Origin: JANOBD01 sp031411495
GTDB lineage: Bacteria; Planctomycetota; Phycisphaerae; Tepidisphaerales; Tepidisphaeraceae
Assembly (NCBI GenBank): GCA_031411495.1
Contig: JANOBD010000221.1
Location: 1-62,916 of the forward strand
Length of the DNA stretch: 62,916 bases
Direction: 5' to 3'
The notes beneath the pieces were generated by a model that saw only the letters and a program-made list of their open reading frames with translations, had not been told where the DNA came from and searched no databases. How positions within the stretch are numbered: the stretch's first letter is position 1; every line of letters starts with the position of its first letter. Positions 51,397 to 59,423 of the stretch are shown here, piece after piece. Made by a program: the position numbers and the translations under genes.

Positions 51397-51590
51397 AACG
51401 CGAAGTCGCGAAGAGCGCGAAGGCCGGACGCGAAGAAGAGAGAAGAATGGCAAGATGGAATCAGATATAGCGAGCGAACCCTTCTTCCTGCCGAACCAGC
51501 GCCATTTGCGGCAACTGAGACGTCTTTGACGAATGGTCTGTCTCCTTCGTGTCTGAACTTCCCCCTCTTCGCGCCTTCGCGCTGCAAAGT
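51397..51590. repeat. Word palindrome (GCGAAGTCGCGAAGAGCGCGAAGG family)
   Basis: ACGCGAAGTCGCGAAGAGCG, GCGAAGGCCGGACGCGAAG near 51397-51437 are answered by CTTCGTGTCTGAACTTCC and CTCTTCGCGCCTTCGCGCT at 51546-51583. It fills the uricase-uraH junction. Confidence 0.75.
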
Positions 51591-51604
51591 ATCCGAAACA
51601 ACCG

Positions 51605-52459
51605 CTATGCCTTTCGCTTGATCGTCCCGGTGATCAACCCGAACGGCTCATCGGTGGCCACGAAGATGTCGTTCTCGAACTTCAGGCCGAACGGGTCGAG
51701 CATGAACGGGATTCGGTGCAGGTTCGGCAGCTCGAAGGTGATCTCGCTCAGGTCGGCACATGCATCCAGCGCCGCGTTGCCCATGTCGTAGATCGTCTGC
51801 TGGACGCCGAGGCTGTGCGTGGTGGCGAACGTATCGAGGATCGCGCCCCACACGCTGCAGCACGCGGCGTTGTAGTCGACGCTGCCAGATCGGTATTTCC
51901 ACATCGCGTTCACCTTGGTCGCCAGGATGCGGTCGGAGGTGTCCTTGAGCGTGCGGTAGCGGTCACGGTGGAAGTCTTTCCATTCCGAGGCGGTCGTCTT
52001 GAGCACCGTGAGGTCGCGTACGCCGCTGTTTACCTCGGGCTCCAGCCCGCTGCGGTCGAGCTTGACCGTACAAACGCGCTTCTGCGGCCCGGCGACGGTG
52101 AACGCATGATCGTGCGGCTTGCCAGCGACGTTGATGCGGTGCCACGCGTCCTGAACCAGGTCCACCTTCGCGCCCGATGCCTGCGGATAGGTCTTCACAA
52201 AATGCCGGCAGAGGATCGTCGCGAACTGCTCAATGCTGTTGAAGTCGTTTTCTTTCGCGACGACGTAGACGGTGTTCTTGATCGTGTCGGTGGCGACGAC
52301 GTTTCGATTGTCGCCTTGCGTATAGGCTGCATCGAAGTCGCCTTCGAGCAGTACCTGGGCGTCGATCTCGAAGAGCTCGTGCACGTTCGTCTTGCGGACG
52401 ACTTTCGTCAGGCGAACGCGCGACTTGCCGTAGTTGTGATAGGTGAGGTCGTGGGGCAT
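51605..52459 (-). CDS. uaZ: Urate oxidase (uricase)
   Basis: A 284-residue cofactor-free uricase. It matches the T-fold uricase family: LTYHNYGKSRVRLTKVVRK near the start, VVATDTIKNTVYVVAKEN (catalytic Thr-Lys region), AGPQKRVCTVKLDRSG, DLTVLKTTASEWKDFHRD (the LKTT/SxF signature), and NLHRIPFMLDPFGLKFEN. It oxidises urate to 5-hydroxyisourate with O2. No transmembrane or heme-binding parts. Start ATG 52459-52457. Confidence 0.95.
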   Translation of the reverse strand: MPHDLTYHNYGKSRVRLTKVVRKTNVHELFEIDAQVLLEGDFDAAYTQGDNRNVVATDTIKNTVYVVAKENDFNSIEQFATILCRHFVKTYPQASGAKVDLVQDAWHRINVAGKPHDHAFTVAGPQKRVCTVKLDRSGLEPEVNSGVRDLTVLKTTASEWKDFHRDRYRTLKDTSDRILATKVNAMWKYRSGSVDYNAACCSVWGAILDTFATTHSLGVQQTIYDMGNAALDACADLSEITFELPNLHRIPFMLDPFGLKFENDIFVATDEPFGLITGTIKRKA

Positions 52460-52498
52460 GGTGTCATCTTAAAGAAATATCTCGCAGCGCATGAACAT

Positions 52499-52668
52499 TG
52501 TGTCATCCAGAGGGAGCCTAAGCGACCGAAGGATCTCGGGTCTGCGCGATATCACAAAAAACCGGCGACAATGCGGGAAGTGTGGTTCCTTCCCGCGTAT
52601 TCTCCCTGACCGTTCCTGCTGCCAGAGATCCGAGGTCCTTCGTCGGCAAAGCCTCCTCTGGATGACAA
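52499..52668. repeat. Word palindrome, GTCATCC family, copy 3
   Basis: TGTCATCCAGAGGGAGCC, CGACCGAAGGATCTCGGG and AGATCCGAGGTCCTTCGTCGG, AGCCTCCTCTGGATGACA match one another over about 40 bases per arm; a GGGAAG-TTCCTTCCC hairpin lies in the middle. It fills the allC-uraD to uricase junction. Confidence 0.83.
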
Positions 52669-52695
52669 CTTTCGCTAAGTCCTCCTCGGCGATTG

Positions 52696-54426
52696 TCACT
52701 CCCAGATCGCATCCCTCATCCGCAGCAGTGCGATCTTATCAATCTCCGCGAGCGCCGTGATGATTTCTTTCTCGATCGAGTTCTCCAGCCGAATTGGGAA
52801 CGCGGCCAGGATCGAGTCCTTCCTGTTTTGTCGCGCGCAGATCACGAACGGAAATCCGAACTTGCGGTGATACGCCGCGTTAAACCGCTCGAACTGCTCG
52901 ACTTCCAGGGCCGAGAGCTGTGCGAGCCCGGCCGCCTGTTGTTCCGCGGTCGATTCGCTGGTGAGCTTGTTTTCCCGGGCGATCTTGCCGACGAGATCGG
53001 GATGGGCGCGGATCAGTTCCAGCTGCTGATCGGCCGTCGCGTTGCGAACCACCCGGCCCATCTGTGTGGCCAGATCGTCGACGGATGTGAAGGGCCGCTG
53101 CTCGAAGACGCGCTCGGCGATCCACGGCGAATGTTCGTAAAAGCGCCCGGCGAGACGGACGAAGGCGTTCGCGTCCATGGCGTCATTGATCAGGTCGATT
53201 GCGGGCCGGCGGACGAGTTGTTCGATCACCTTCGCCCCTTCGGCGATGTCCTCCACGCGGCTGAACTCGGCCGGGTTGTGGCTGATGCCGTCCTTGCTCG
53301 GGACGAAGAGCATGACGGTGGGGAGGTGGGGCGCAAGGACGGCGCTGTCGTGCAGGGCGCCGGAGACGGCGGTAACAGCATCCTGGCCGATGGCCTGCTT
53401 GAGCGGCGCTACAAGGCGAGCGGCCATCGGCCTTGCCGGAATTGTCTCCGTGACTTTCTTGTCGACGTGTACGGGTCGATGCTCACCGGTTCCCCCGAGC
53501 ACTGAGGAGATCCAAGTGTTTCCCAAAGCAAGGGTATGATCGTCGGGCGCGCGAAAATCGATTGTGAAGGTAACCTTGTCTGGGATGACATTGATTGCGT
53601 TCGGCTCGACTGCAATACGACCTATCGTGATGACCGCCTGATCAGATACTTTGGCGATGTTTTGTACGAACGCGTAGGCAATCTCGGCCATTGCGGCGAA
53701 TGCATCGCGCCGATCTTTCATGCTGGTCGCGCCCGCATGATTCGCTTCTCCGGTGATGGTCACCATCCATTGTTGTCGGCCAGCGATTGAAGTGACCACA
53801 GCGAGCCGCTGATCCCGCCGCCACATGCCGGGGCCTTGCTCGATGTGGAGTTCGATCAATCCGTGGTGCGCTTCAGGGCGAAGCCGCGATGCGGCGATCT
53901 CTTCCGGCTTCACACCATACGGCGCGCCGGCTTCGAGATAGGTCTGGCCCTCCTTGTTTTTCAGCTCGCCGAGCTTTTTTACGTCGAGTTCACCGACGAG
54001 CGCGCGGCTGCCGAGCATGCCAAGGCCGAAGGTCGGGCCTTCTTCCTCGGCGAAGATGACGAGTTCGAGCGGGAGGAGGATGCCGTCGTCGTATGCCGAG
54101 CGCAGCAGTTCGAGCGCGGTGACGATGCCAGCGACGCCGTCGTAGTCGCCGCCGTGGGGGACGGTGTCGATGTGGGAGCCGCAGAGCCAGGTTTTGATCG
54201 GCGCTGCGCCGGGAGGAACCGCGAGCAGGCTCGCGGGCTTCACGAAGACATTTCCGCTTGCGTCGATCCGCTCGACGCAACCGACCTTTCGCGCTTCTGC
54301 GATGACATAGTCGCGGGCACGCGCCCACTCGGTCGAGAAGGTGGGGCGTGTCGCGCCGTTGCCCGGCGTGTGCGTGCACGCCGCGATCGCGCGGATGTCG
54401 GCTTCAATGCGTTCGACTCGGATCAT
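52696..54426 (-). CDS. allC: Allantoate amidohydrolase fused to OHCU decarboxylase
   Basis: A 576-residue fusion. Residues about 1-410 are an M20-family allantoate amidohydrolase: GSHIDTVPHGGDYDGVAG (metal-binding His and Asp), FAEEEGPTFG, HIEQGP, EANHAGATSMKDRRDA. Residues about 411-576 are UraD: FYEHSPWIAERVF with the catalytic His, and KFGFPFVICARQNRKDSIL. The two activities are not consecutive in the pathway: UraD makes S-allantoin from OHCU; AllC turns allantoate into ureidoglycine, CO2 and ammonia. AllB acts between them. The fusion has a short linker (RRPAIDL). Start ATG 54426-54424; only 11 bases separate it from the VOC gene. Confidence 0.93.
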   Translation of the reverse strand: MIRVERIEADIRAIAACTHTPGNGATRPTFSTEWARARDYVIAEARKVGCVERIDASGNVFVKPASLLAVPPGAAPIKTWLCGSHIDTVPHGGDYDGVAGIVTALELLRSAYDDGILLPLELVIFAEEEGPTFGLGMLGSRALVGELDVKKLGELKNKEGQTYLEAGAPYGVKPEEIAASRLRPEAHHGLIELHIEQGPGMWRRDQRLAVVTSIAGRQQWMVTITGEANHAGATSMKDRRDAFAAMAEIAYAFVQNIAKVSDQAVITIGRIAVEPNAINVIPDKVTFTIDFRAPDDHTLALGNTWISSVLGGTGEHRPVHVDKKVTETIPARPMAARLVAPLKQAIGQDAVTAVSGALHDSAVLAPHLPTVMLFVPSKDGISHNPAEFSRVEDIAEGAKVIEQLVRRPAIDLINDAMDANAFVRLAGRFYEHSPWIAERVFEQRPFTSVDDLATQMGRVVRNATADQQLELIRAHPDLVGKIARENKLTSESTAEQQAAGLAQLSALEVEQFERFNAAYHRKFGFPFVICARQNRKDSILAAFPIRLENSIEKEIITALAEIDKIALLRMRDAIWE

Positions 54427-54438
54427 CTTGGATTCGCT

Positions 54439-54888
54439 CTATTGCGGACAGTCGGCCGGCTTCATCTTCTTCATGTTCTCCGCGATCTGCTCCGGCGTGA
54501 GATCCTGCTTGTGCGTCGCGATGCACCAGTGGTTGCCGTGCGGGTCTATCACGTTGCCAACACGGTCGCCGTAGAACATGTCGGTAATCGGCTGCTTCGC
54601 GGTCGCACCCGCGGCGACGGCCTGCGCGTGGATGGCATCGACGTCGGTTACATAGATGTAGAGCATGCAAGGCAATGGCGGATAGCCGTTGCCCGAGCAG
54701 CCCATCATGATGATCGCGCGGTTGATCGACATCTCCGCGTGAGCGGTCTTCCCATCCGGCATCGGCATCTTGTAGTGCAGTTTCGCGCCCAGGGCCTTCT
54801 CCATGAACTCGACCTGCGCATCCACATCCGGCACGACCATGTAGGGCGTGACCGCGGTAAAGCCGTCGGGGATCGGTTTGACTGACAT
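54439..54888 (-). CDS. PhnB-like VOC protein
   Basis: A 149-residue protein of the vicinal-oxygen-chelate superfamily: GFTAVTPYMVVPDVDAQVEFM at the start and GDRVGNVIDPHGNHWCIATH at the end, typical of PhnB/DUF1428-like members. A DLTPEQIAENMKKMKP tail follows, also seen in such proteins. The position between the KARI-like gene and allC-uraD, with only 11 bases to the latter, suggests a role in purine breakdown, but none is known to me. Confidence 0.82.
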   Translation of the reverse strand: MSVKPIPDGFTAVTPYMVVPDVDAQVEFMEKALGAKLHYKMPMPDGKTAHAEMSINRAIIMMGCSGNGYPPLPCMLYIYVTDVDAIHAQAVAAGATAKQPITDMFYGDRVGNVIDPHGNHWCIATHKQDLTPEQIAENMKKMKPADCPQ

Positions 54889-54913
54889 TGTCTAGCTCCT
54901 TGTAAAACGAAAG

Positions 54914-54957
54914 AACCCTCACCCTAACCCTCTCCCGGCGTACCGGGCGAGGGGACC
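54914..54957. repeat. Word palindrome (CCCTCACCCTAACCCTCTCCC)
   Basis: ACCCTCACCCTAACCCTCTC is followed by CCGGCGTACCGGGCGAGGGG. It occupies the KARI-like to VOC junction. The repeated CCCT(C/A)AC word is of a kind I have seen between genes in other bacteria, from memory only. Confidence 0.75.
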
Positions 54958-54963
54958 GGAAAA

Positions 54964-55929
54964 TCACTTTCCGAACTGCTCTCTCCACGCCTTGCCCGTC
55001 TTCTCCATCACGCTGTTCGCGCCGGTTCTTCGCATCCGGTGCAGCGTCGGCATGCCGAGCGCGAACTCCTGCATCCAGTCCCGCGCGAACTCGCCGCGTT
55101 CGGTCTCGGCGAAGATCTTGCGGATCTCCTCTTCATTGATGACGCGCGGGCCGCGGGTGCGGATGGCGAACTCGCACGTCCGGCTGCAGCCGCCGGAGAC
55201 GTACGGCTCGATGCCGGTTTCGTCCATCACATCAATCACGCTGCGCAGACTCCGAATGGCTTTGGCGTACGCGAAACTCGGCGGATAGCCGTTCTCGACC
55301 ATCGTGTTGAAGCAGGCTTTCATGAGCGCGATCGCGCCGCCATACAGGATTTGTTCCTCAAAATTGTCGCCTTCGGTCTCGTGCTGGAAGGAGAGTTCGA
55401 CGACGCCGGCGCGGGTCGAGCCGACGGCCTTGGAGATCGCGAAGACGATCTCGCGGGCGTGGCCGGTGTAATCGTGATCGACACCCACGCAGCCGTAGAC
55501 CCCTTCGCCCTTGAGATACTTGGCGCGGACGAACTTACCCGGCGCATTCGGGACGAAGAGGACGCAATCGACATCCTTCGGCGGCTGGATCTGGCCGTAG
55601 AGGACGGAAAAGCCGTGACAGAAGCAGAGCGTCTGACCCGCGCGGAGATTGGGCGCGATCTGCTCCTTGAATATCTTCGGCTGCACCGGGTCGGCGAGTT
55701 CGATCAGCAGGATGTCGGCTCTCTTCGTGGCATCTGCGATGGAATAGGTCTCAAAGCCATCGGCCTTGGCGGTGTCGGCGCTGTTGCCGGTGCCGATGAT
55801 GATCTTGAACCCGCTGTCGCGCGCGTTGGCCGCCTGGGCTTTGCCCTGGATGCCGTAGCCGATGACGGCGAGGGTTTTACCCTTGAGGATGGAACTGTCG
55901 ACGTCTTCGTCTCGGTAGATTTTTTCCAT
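54964..55929 (-). CDS. Divergent ketol-acid-reductoisomerase-like oxidoreductase
   Basis: A 321-residue KARI-family protein from ATG 55929-55927. The Rossmann part is recognisable (VIGYGIQGKAQAANARDSGF), but the usual GSQGHAHALN is changed. The knotted C-terminal domain retains the first metal pair (ETEGDNFEEQ aligns with ETETDLFGEQ). In the second half, where true KARI has FECLHELKLI with two catalytic Glu, this protein reads AKAIRSLRSVI, so both are missing. The Ser of SNTAEY is kept as SRTCEF. It is therefore unlikely to be biosynthetic IlvC and could be a non-isomerising NAD(P) oxidoreductase. Position in the purine locus suggests a substrate such as ureidoglycolate. Confidence 0.75.
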   Translation of the reverse strand: MEKIYRDEDVDSSILKGKTLAVIGYGIQGKAQAANARDSGFKIIIGTGNSADTAKADGFETYSIADATKRADILLIELADPVQPKIFKEQIAPNLRAGQTLCFCHGFSVLYGQIQPPKDVDCVLFVPNAPGKFVRAKYLKGEGVYGCVGVDHDYTGHAREIVFAISKAVGSTRAGVVELSFQHETEGDNFEEQILYGGAIALMKACFNTMVENGYPPSFAYAKAIRSLRSVIDVMDETGIEPYVSGGCSRTCEFAIRTRGPRVINEEEIRKIFAETERGEFARDWMQEFALGMPTLHRMRRTGANSVMEKTGKAWREQFGK

Positions 55930-55984
55930 GTGTTCTTTCTTCGTTTGGCGGCCGATGAACGCGGATGGACGCAGATGCGCCAAT

Positions 55985-56085
55985 TGTCATGCTGAACGTA
56001 CTCGTGAAGCATCTAGCGCAGAAGGCTGGGCGGTGACGCTCGCGAGTAGATCCTTCGTCGGCAAGCCTCCTCTGGATGACAGTTT
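55985..56085. repeat. Word palindrome, GTCATCC family, copy 4
   Basis: TTGTCATGCTGAACGTACTC, GTGAAGCATCTAGCGC on the left; GCGAGTAGATCC, TTCGTCGGCAAGCCTCC and TCTGGATGACAG on the right. The right arm is nearly identical to that at 52630-52668. Preceding it is GATGAACGCGGATGGACGCAG, a further word type. Confidence 0.8.
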
Positions 56086-56104
56086 TAGCTCATCGCGACA
56101 CCAT

Positions 56105-56521
56105 TCACTTCACCACGACCGCTGCCAATTCCGCCTGACGACGTCGGCGGCGCCACTCCATGCTCCAGAGCGTGAGGACGGTCAGGCCGTCGCAGACGTA
56201 GTGGAACTTTTTCACGCCTTCGACATCGGTGCCGACCATCGTCGGCTCGAGCGCGCTCTTGATGCCTGAATCGGCCGACGCGGCCTTCACGGCGTCGTAC
56301 ACCTTCAGCCGTTGCGCCGTCACGTCGATGATCGCGCCGCAGTTCTTGTACGCAAAGCACAGGAACAAAACGGTGATGAGCACAGTGGTGAGGCGGTTGG
56401 GAATCTGCCGCATCGAACTGAACGCAAGCAGGCCGCCGATGATCACGACGTAGAGCGTCCAGTAGTTCTGCAGCGCAGTCGACCGCTCGAAATAGAGCTC
56501 GACGAGTTGGGCATAGTTCAT
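56105..56521 (-). CDS. Small membrane protein of unknown function
   Basis: A 138-residue protein. The ATG at 56521-56519 is one of three closely spaced starts; it is preferred because the upstream ones run into a palindrome. Two hydrophobic spans (WTLYVVIIGGLLAFSSM and LTTVLITVLFLCFAYKNCG) are followed by a basic C-terminus (WSMEWRRRRRQAEL). No family recognised. It lies within the purine operon between the KARI-like and allE genes, but transport is unlikely given its size. Confidence 0.65.
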   Translation of the reverse strand: MNYAQLVELYFERSTALQNYWTLYVVIIGGLLAFSSMRQIPNRLTTVLITVLFLCFAYKNCGAIIDVTAQRLKVYDAVKAASADSGIKSALEPTMVGTDVEGVKKFHYVCDGLTVLTLWSMEWRRRRRQAELAAVVVK

Positions 56522-56530
56522 AGTGATCAT

Positions 56531-56592
56531 CCGTAGGGTGGGTCTTTGACCCACCATGGGTTGGAAGACGTGGGTCAGAGACCCGCCCTACA
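56531..56592. repeat. Word palindrome (TAGGGTGGGTC family)
   Basis: CCGTAGGGTGGGTCTTTGACCCACC and GTGGGTCAGAGACCCGCCCTAC: two copies of an inner palindrome (GGGTCxxxGACCC) flanked by complementary ends GTAGGG and CCCTAC. It fills the allE to membrane gene junction. Confidence 0.8.
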
Positions 56593-56593
56593 G

Positions 56594-57349
56594 TTACAAC
56601 GGTATCTCGCGGTTCACGTTCTTGTAGTAGATATATTTCGCCGGCGTCGGGCCGGTGGCGTAGAAACTCTGCGGGCAGTACGGGCCCATCCAGATGAAAT
56701 CGTCCTTTTCGACTTCCATCCATTGGTCGCCGAGGAAGTAAACGCCCTTGCCTTGAAGGATGAGCGCGCCGTGTTCCATCACGTGCGTCTCGATGATCGG
56801 TAATCCGTAGCCGGGGTTGAAGGTGAAGATGTTCATCGCCAGGTCGAACTCGAAGCGATCGGGGATGAGCGTCTGCAGCAGCGAGTTGGGGTTGTCGGCC
56901 CAGACTTCCTTTTTGACTTCGCTCTCGTGGCCGTAGCAGCCTTCGAAAAGCTTCACACCCGGTGCGGCCTCGAACTTCTTCTTGAGGATCAGCAATTGCA
57001 TCGCGCTCTCGGCGACGAACTGCGATGCATGCCCCGGCGGCGTCAGGCCGAAGCTGCCCTCGCGGATCGCATGTTTGGTTTTCGCGCCGTCGCTGAACGA
57101 GCCACTCCCGCTCATCACGTAGAAGAAGCTTTCGATCGCCGAATCCGCGACGAACTCGCCTTTGGAATTGGCCGGCACGTCGATCAAATACTGCACGAAC
57201 TCCGCCCCGATCCGCGGGCTCGCCAAGACGCGCACCTGCGCGCTCGGCCAGGTCGGCAGCCGCGAAAACGGAAAGCCTTCCAGTGGCATCAGCGCCCAGC
57301 GAGGGGTGACGCGGGTGCGGCCATGAACGAGTTGATTGACGGGTCTCAT
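56594..57349 (-). CDS. allE: (S)-ureidoglycine aminohydrolase
   Basis: A 251-residue bicupin from ATG 57349-57347. It matches the AllE/YlbA/UGHY family: NQLVHGRTRVTPRWALM at the N-terminus, FFYVMSGSGSFS in cupin 1, and FNPGYGLPIIETHVMEHGALIL with metal-ligating Glu, His and a later Gln/His in cupin 2, then FIWMGPYCPQSFYATG. It turns (S)-ureidoglycine into ureidoglycolate with release of ammonia, directly after AllC. Manganese is the usual metal of the family. Length is close to the E. coli enzyme. Confidence 0.94.
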   Translation of the reverse strand: MRPVNQLVHGRTRVTPRWALMPLEGFPFSRLPTWPSAQVRVLASPRIGAEFVQYLIDVPANSKGEFVADSAIESFFYVMSGSGSFSDGAKTKHAIREGSFGLTPPGHASQFVAESAMQLLILKKKFEAAPGVKLFEGCYGHESEVKKEVWADNPNSLLQTLIPDRFEFDLAMNIFTFNPGYGLPIIETHVMEHGALILQGKGVYFLGDQWMEVEKDDFIWMGPYCPQSFYATGPTPAKYIYYKNVNREIPL

Positions 57350-57363
57350 ATCTGTCCACAATC

Positions 57364-57477
57364 AGGAATGACCAAACCACGACGACCAATAGAGCCACAA
57401 GGTCCAATGACCAACACGGCAATCGTTTTGGGGCATGGAAATTGGGCATTTGTTGGTCATTGGTTCTTGGTCATTCG
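57364..57477. repeat. Word palindrome, AATGACCAA family, copy 1
   Basis: AGGAATGACCAAACCACGACG, CCAATAG, GGTCCAATGACCAACAC on the left are answered by TTGTTGGTCATTGGTTC and TTGGTCATTCG on the right. On the minus strand it begins GAATGACCAAGAACC, and the TGA in it is the stop codon of ade. Confidence 0.85.
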
Positions 57478-59204
57478 AAAAGGCCCACTACCTCAAACTT
57501 CTCCACATCCACCAGCCCCAGATCCGTCAGCTTCAGGCTCGGGATCACTTCCAGCGCCATGAAGCTCATTGCCATGAACGGGTCGGCGAGTGTCGAGCCG
57601 AGCATTTTGGCGGCGGCGATGAGCTGGTCATACCGCATCGCGATCTCTTCGATCGGCCGATCGCTCATCAGTCCGCCGACGGGGAGCGCGAGGCGCGTGA
57701 GGATGTTCTGTCCATCCGCCACCGCGAGCCCGCCGCCCATTCGGCACACCTCCCGGCCGGCGGCGATCATGCTCGCGTCGTCGGCGCCGATGATCACCAG
57801 GTTGTGATGATCGTGGGCAATCGTGCCCGCGATCGCGCCGCGCTTCAACCCGAAGCCGCGGATGAATCCGACGCCTTGCTTCCCGCTGCCGCGGTGCCGC
57901 TCGACGACGGTCATCTTCAGGATGTCGCGCTCGATGTCGGCCACGACATGATCCAGCACCACTTTCGGCTTGAGCAAGAGCGATCGCGTCAGAAGCTGAT
58001 CGGCCCGCGACTCAATCACGCGGAGAGTCGAACCGTCCGCCGTTACCTTCAGGTTGAACCGTTCCCAGTCCACATCGCACGTTCCCAGCGAACCCGGCTC
58101 GAAATCCGCCTGTTCCAACTCGATATCCGGCAATAGGGCGCCGTCGCGGGCGATCAGTTCGCCCTTGGCGTAGACGGACTTCGGCTGGGGATTCTGCAGA
58201 TCATCGAAGACGACCAGGCTCGCGCTGCGCCCGGGCGCGATCGCGCCCAGGTGCGGCAGCCCGAACCACTCGGCCGTGTTCAGCGTGGCCATGCGGATCG
58301 CCTCGACCGGCTCGATGCCGAACGCGATTGCCCGGCGGACCATCATGTCGATCGAGCCTTCGCGCAGCAGATCGCCGGGCGTGCGGTCATCCGTGCAGAA
58401 ACAGATCCGGCGAGCATTGGATGACGTCACCAGCGGCAGCAGCGCATCGAGATTTCGCGCGTTGGTTGCTTCGCGGATGAGCAGGTAAAGCCCGCGGGCG
58501 AGCTTCTCCCTGGCTTCCTCCAGACTGACGGACTCGTGGTCAGACCCGATTCCCGACAGTGCGTACGCGTTAAGTGGCCGGCCGCGCAGACCCGGACAGT
58601 GTCCGTCGATCGGCGTGCCGCGCATCACGGCGAGTTTGCTGATCATGTCCGGCGAGCCGTTGACGACGCCGGGAAAGTTCATCACTTCGGCCAGTCCGTG
58701 GACGATTCCGCGGGCGCGGAGGTCGAAGATCTGCTGGGCGTCCAGCGCCGCGCCGCTGCTGGCCATGTGGGTCGCAGGAACGCAGCTGGGCGCCATGACG
58801 ATCACTTCCAGCGGCAGCGAGGCGCCGGATTGCGCGATGTATTCGACGCCCTTGATGCCGGCGACATTGGCGAGCTCGTGTGGATCGGTCACGACGGCCG
58901 TGACGCCGCGCGGCAGGATCGCGCGGGCGAACTGCGCCGGGACGCAGAGGGAGCTTTCGATGTGAACATGCGCGTCGATATAGCCGGGCGCGATGAACGC
59001 GCCGTCAAGGTCGATTTCGCCGTAAGCGGTGTAACCCGAGCCGATGCCGACGATGATCCCGTCGGCGATGGCGATGTCGGTGCTGCCGTTGAGCGGGGCT
59101 TCGACTTCGCCGGTGAAAACGTTGACGACGCGCCCGCCGCGCAGGAGGAGGTCGGCCGGCGTGTCTCCACGCGCGACGCTGAGCAAGTGTTCCAGTCGAT
59201 CCAT
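57471..59204 (-). CDS. ade: Adenine deaminase
   Basis: A 577-residue amidohydrolase from ATG 59204-59202. It matches bacterial Ade: GYIDAHVHIESSL (metal HxH plus ES), TDPHELANVAG, NFPGVVNG, DGHCPGLRG, FCTDDRTP; C-terminal domain AHDHHNLVIIGAD and GGLAVADG. It deaminates adenine to hypoxanthine, feeding XdhAB. It is first in the minus-strand purine operon. The final codons and stop are provided by a palindromic element, so the C-terminus (VGLFE) may differ from relatives. Confidence 0.95.
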   Translation of the reverse strand: MDRLEHLLSVARGDTPADLLLRGGRVVNVFTGEVEAPLNGSTDIAIADGIIVGIGSGYTAYGEIDLDGAFIAPGYIDAHVHIESSLCVPAQFARAILPRGVTAVVTDPHELANVAGIKGVEYIAQSGASLPLEVIVMAPSCVPATHMASSGAALDAQQIFDLRARGIVHGLAEVMNFPGVVNGSPDMISKLAVMRGTPIDGHCPGLRGRPLNAYALSGIGSDHESVSLEEAREKLARGLYLLIREATNARNLDALLPLVTSSNARRICFCTDDRTPGDLLREGSIDMMVRRAIAFGIEPVEAIRMATLNTAEWFGLPHLGAIAPGRSASLVVFDDLQNPQPKSVYAKGELIARDGALLPDIELEQADFEPGSLGTCDVDWERFNLKVTADGSTLRVIESRADQLLTRSLLLKPKVVLDHVVADIERDILKMTVVERHRGSGKQGVGFIRGFGLKRGAIAGTIAHDHHNLVIIGADDASMIAAGREVCRMGGGLAVADGQNILTRLALPVGGLMSDRPIEEIAMRYDQLIAAAKMLGSTLADPFMAMSFMALEVIPSLKLTDLGLVDVEKFEVVGLFE

Positions 59205-59300
59205 GGCGAAGTGCAGTGTGGCGAGGACAGTCTTCAACGCCAAGTCGCATTCTCGCCGAAACTTACGGATCGTCAAAGGAAAACGCCCGCAGCGGAAGGA

Positions 59301-59405
59301 TTTGCCCACGAAGCACACGAAGCGACACGAAGCATTCGGGATCCAGTTCTAGAACGGCATTTCGTATTCCTTTGTGTCCCTTCGTGTCCTTCGTGGGCAT
59401 CCTTC
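59301..59405. repeat. Word palindrome (CCCACGAAGCACACGAAG family)
   Basis: TGCCCACGAAGCACACGAAG and GCGACACGAAGCATTCGGG are answered by CTTTGTGTCCCTTCGTGTCC and TTCGTGGGCA. It occupies the divergent ade-xdhC control region. Confidence 0.82.
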
Positions 59406-59409
59406 TGAG

Positions 59410-59415
59410 TATGAT
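59410..59415 (+). promoter_or_regulatory. Likely -10 box of xdhC, leaderless
   Basis: TATGAT eight bases before the xdhC ATG, with no Shine-Dalgarno. No -35 box at usual distance is evident. Confidence 0.4.
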
Positions 59416-59423
59416 CGATCGTT

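Noticed and set aside
54964..55929. Biosynthetic ilvC
   Set aside because: Both catalytic glutamates of the second metal site are replaced and the cofactor and substrate motifs differ, and no ilvB, ilvN or ilvD is nearby. I therefore do not use the gene symbol.
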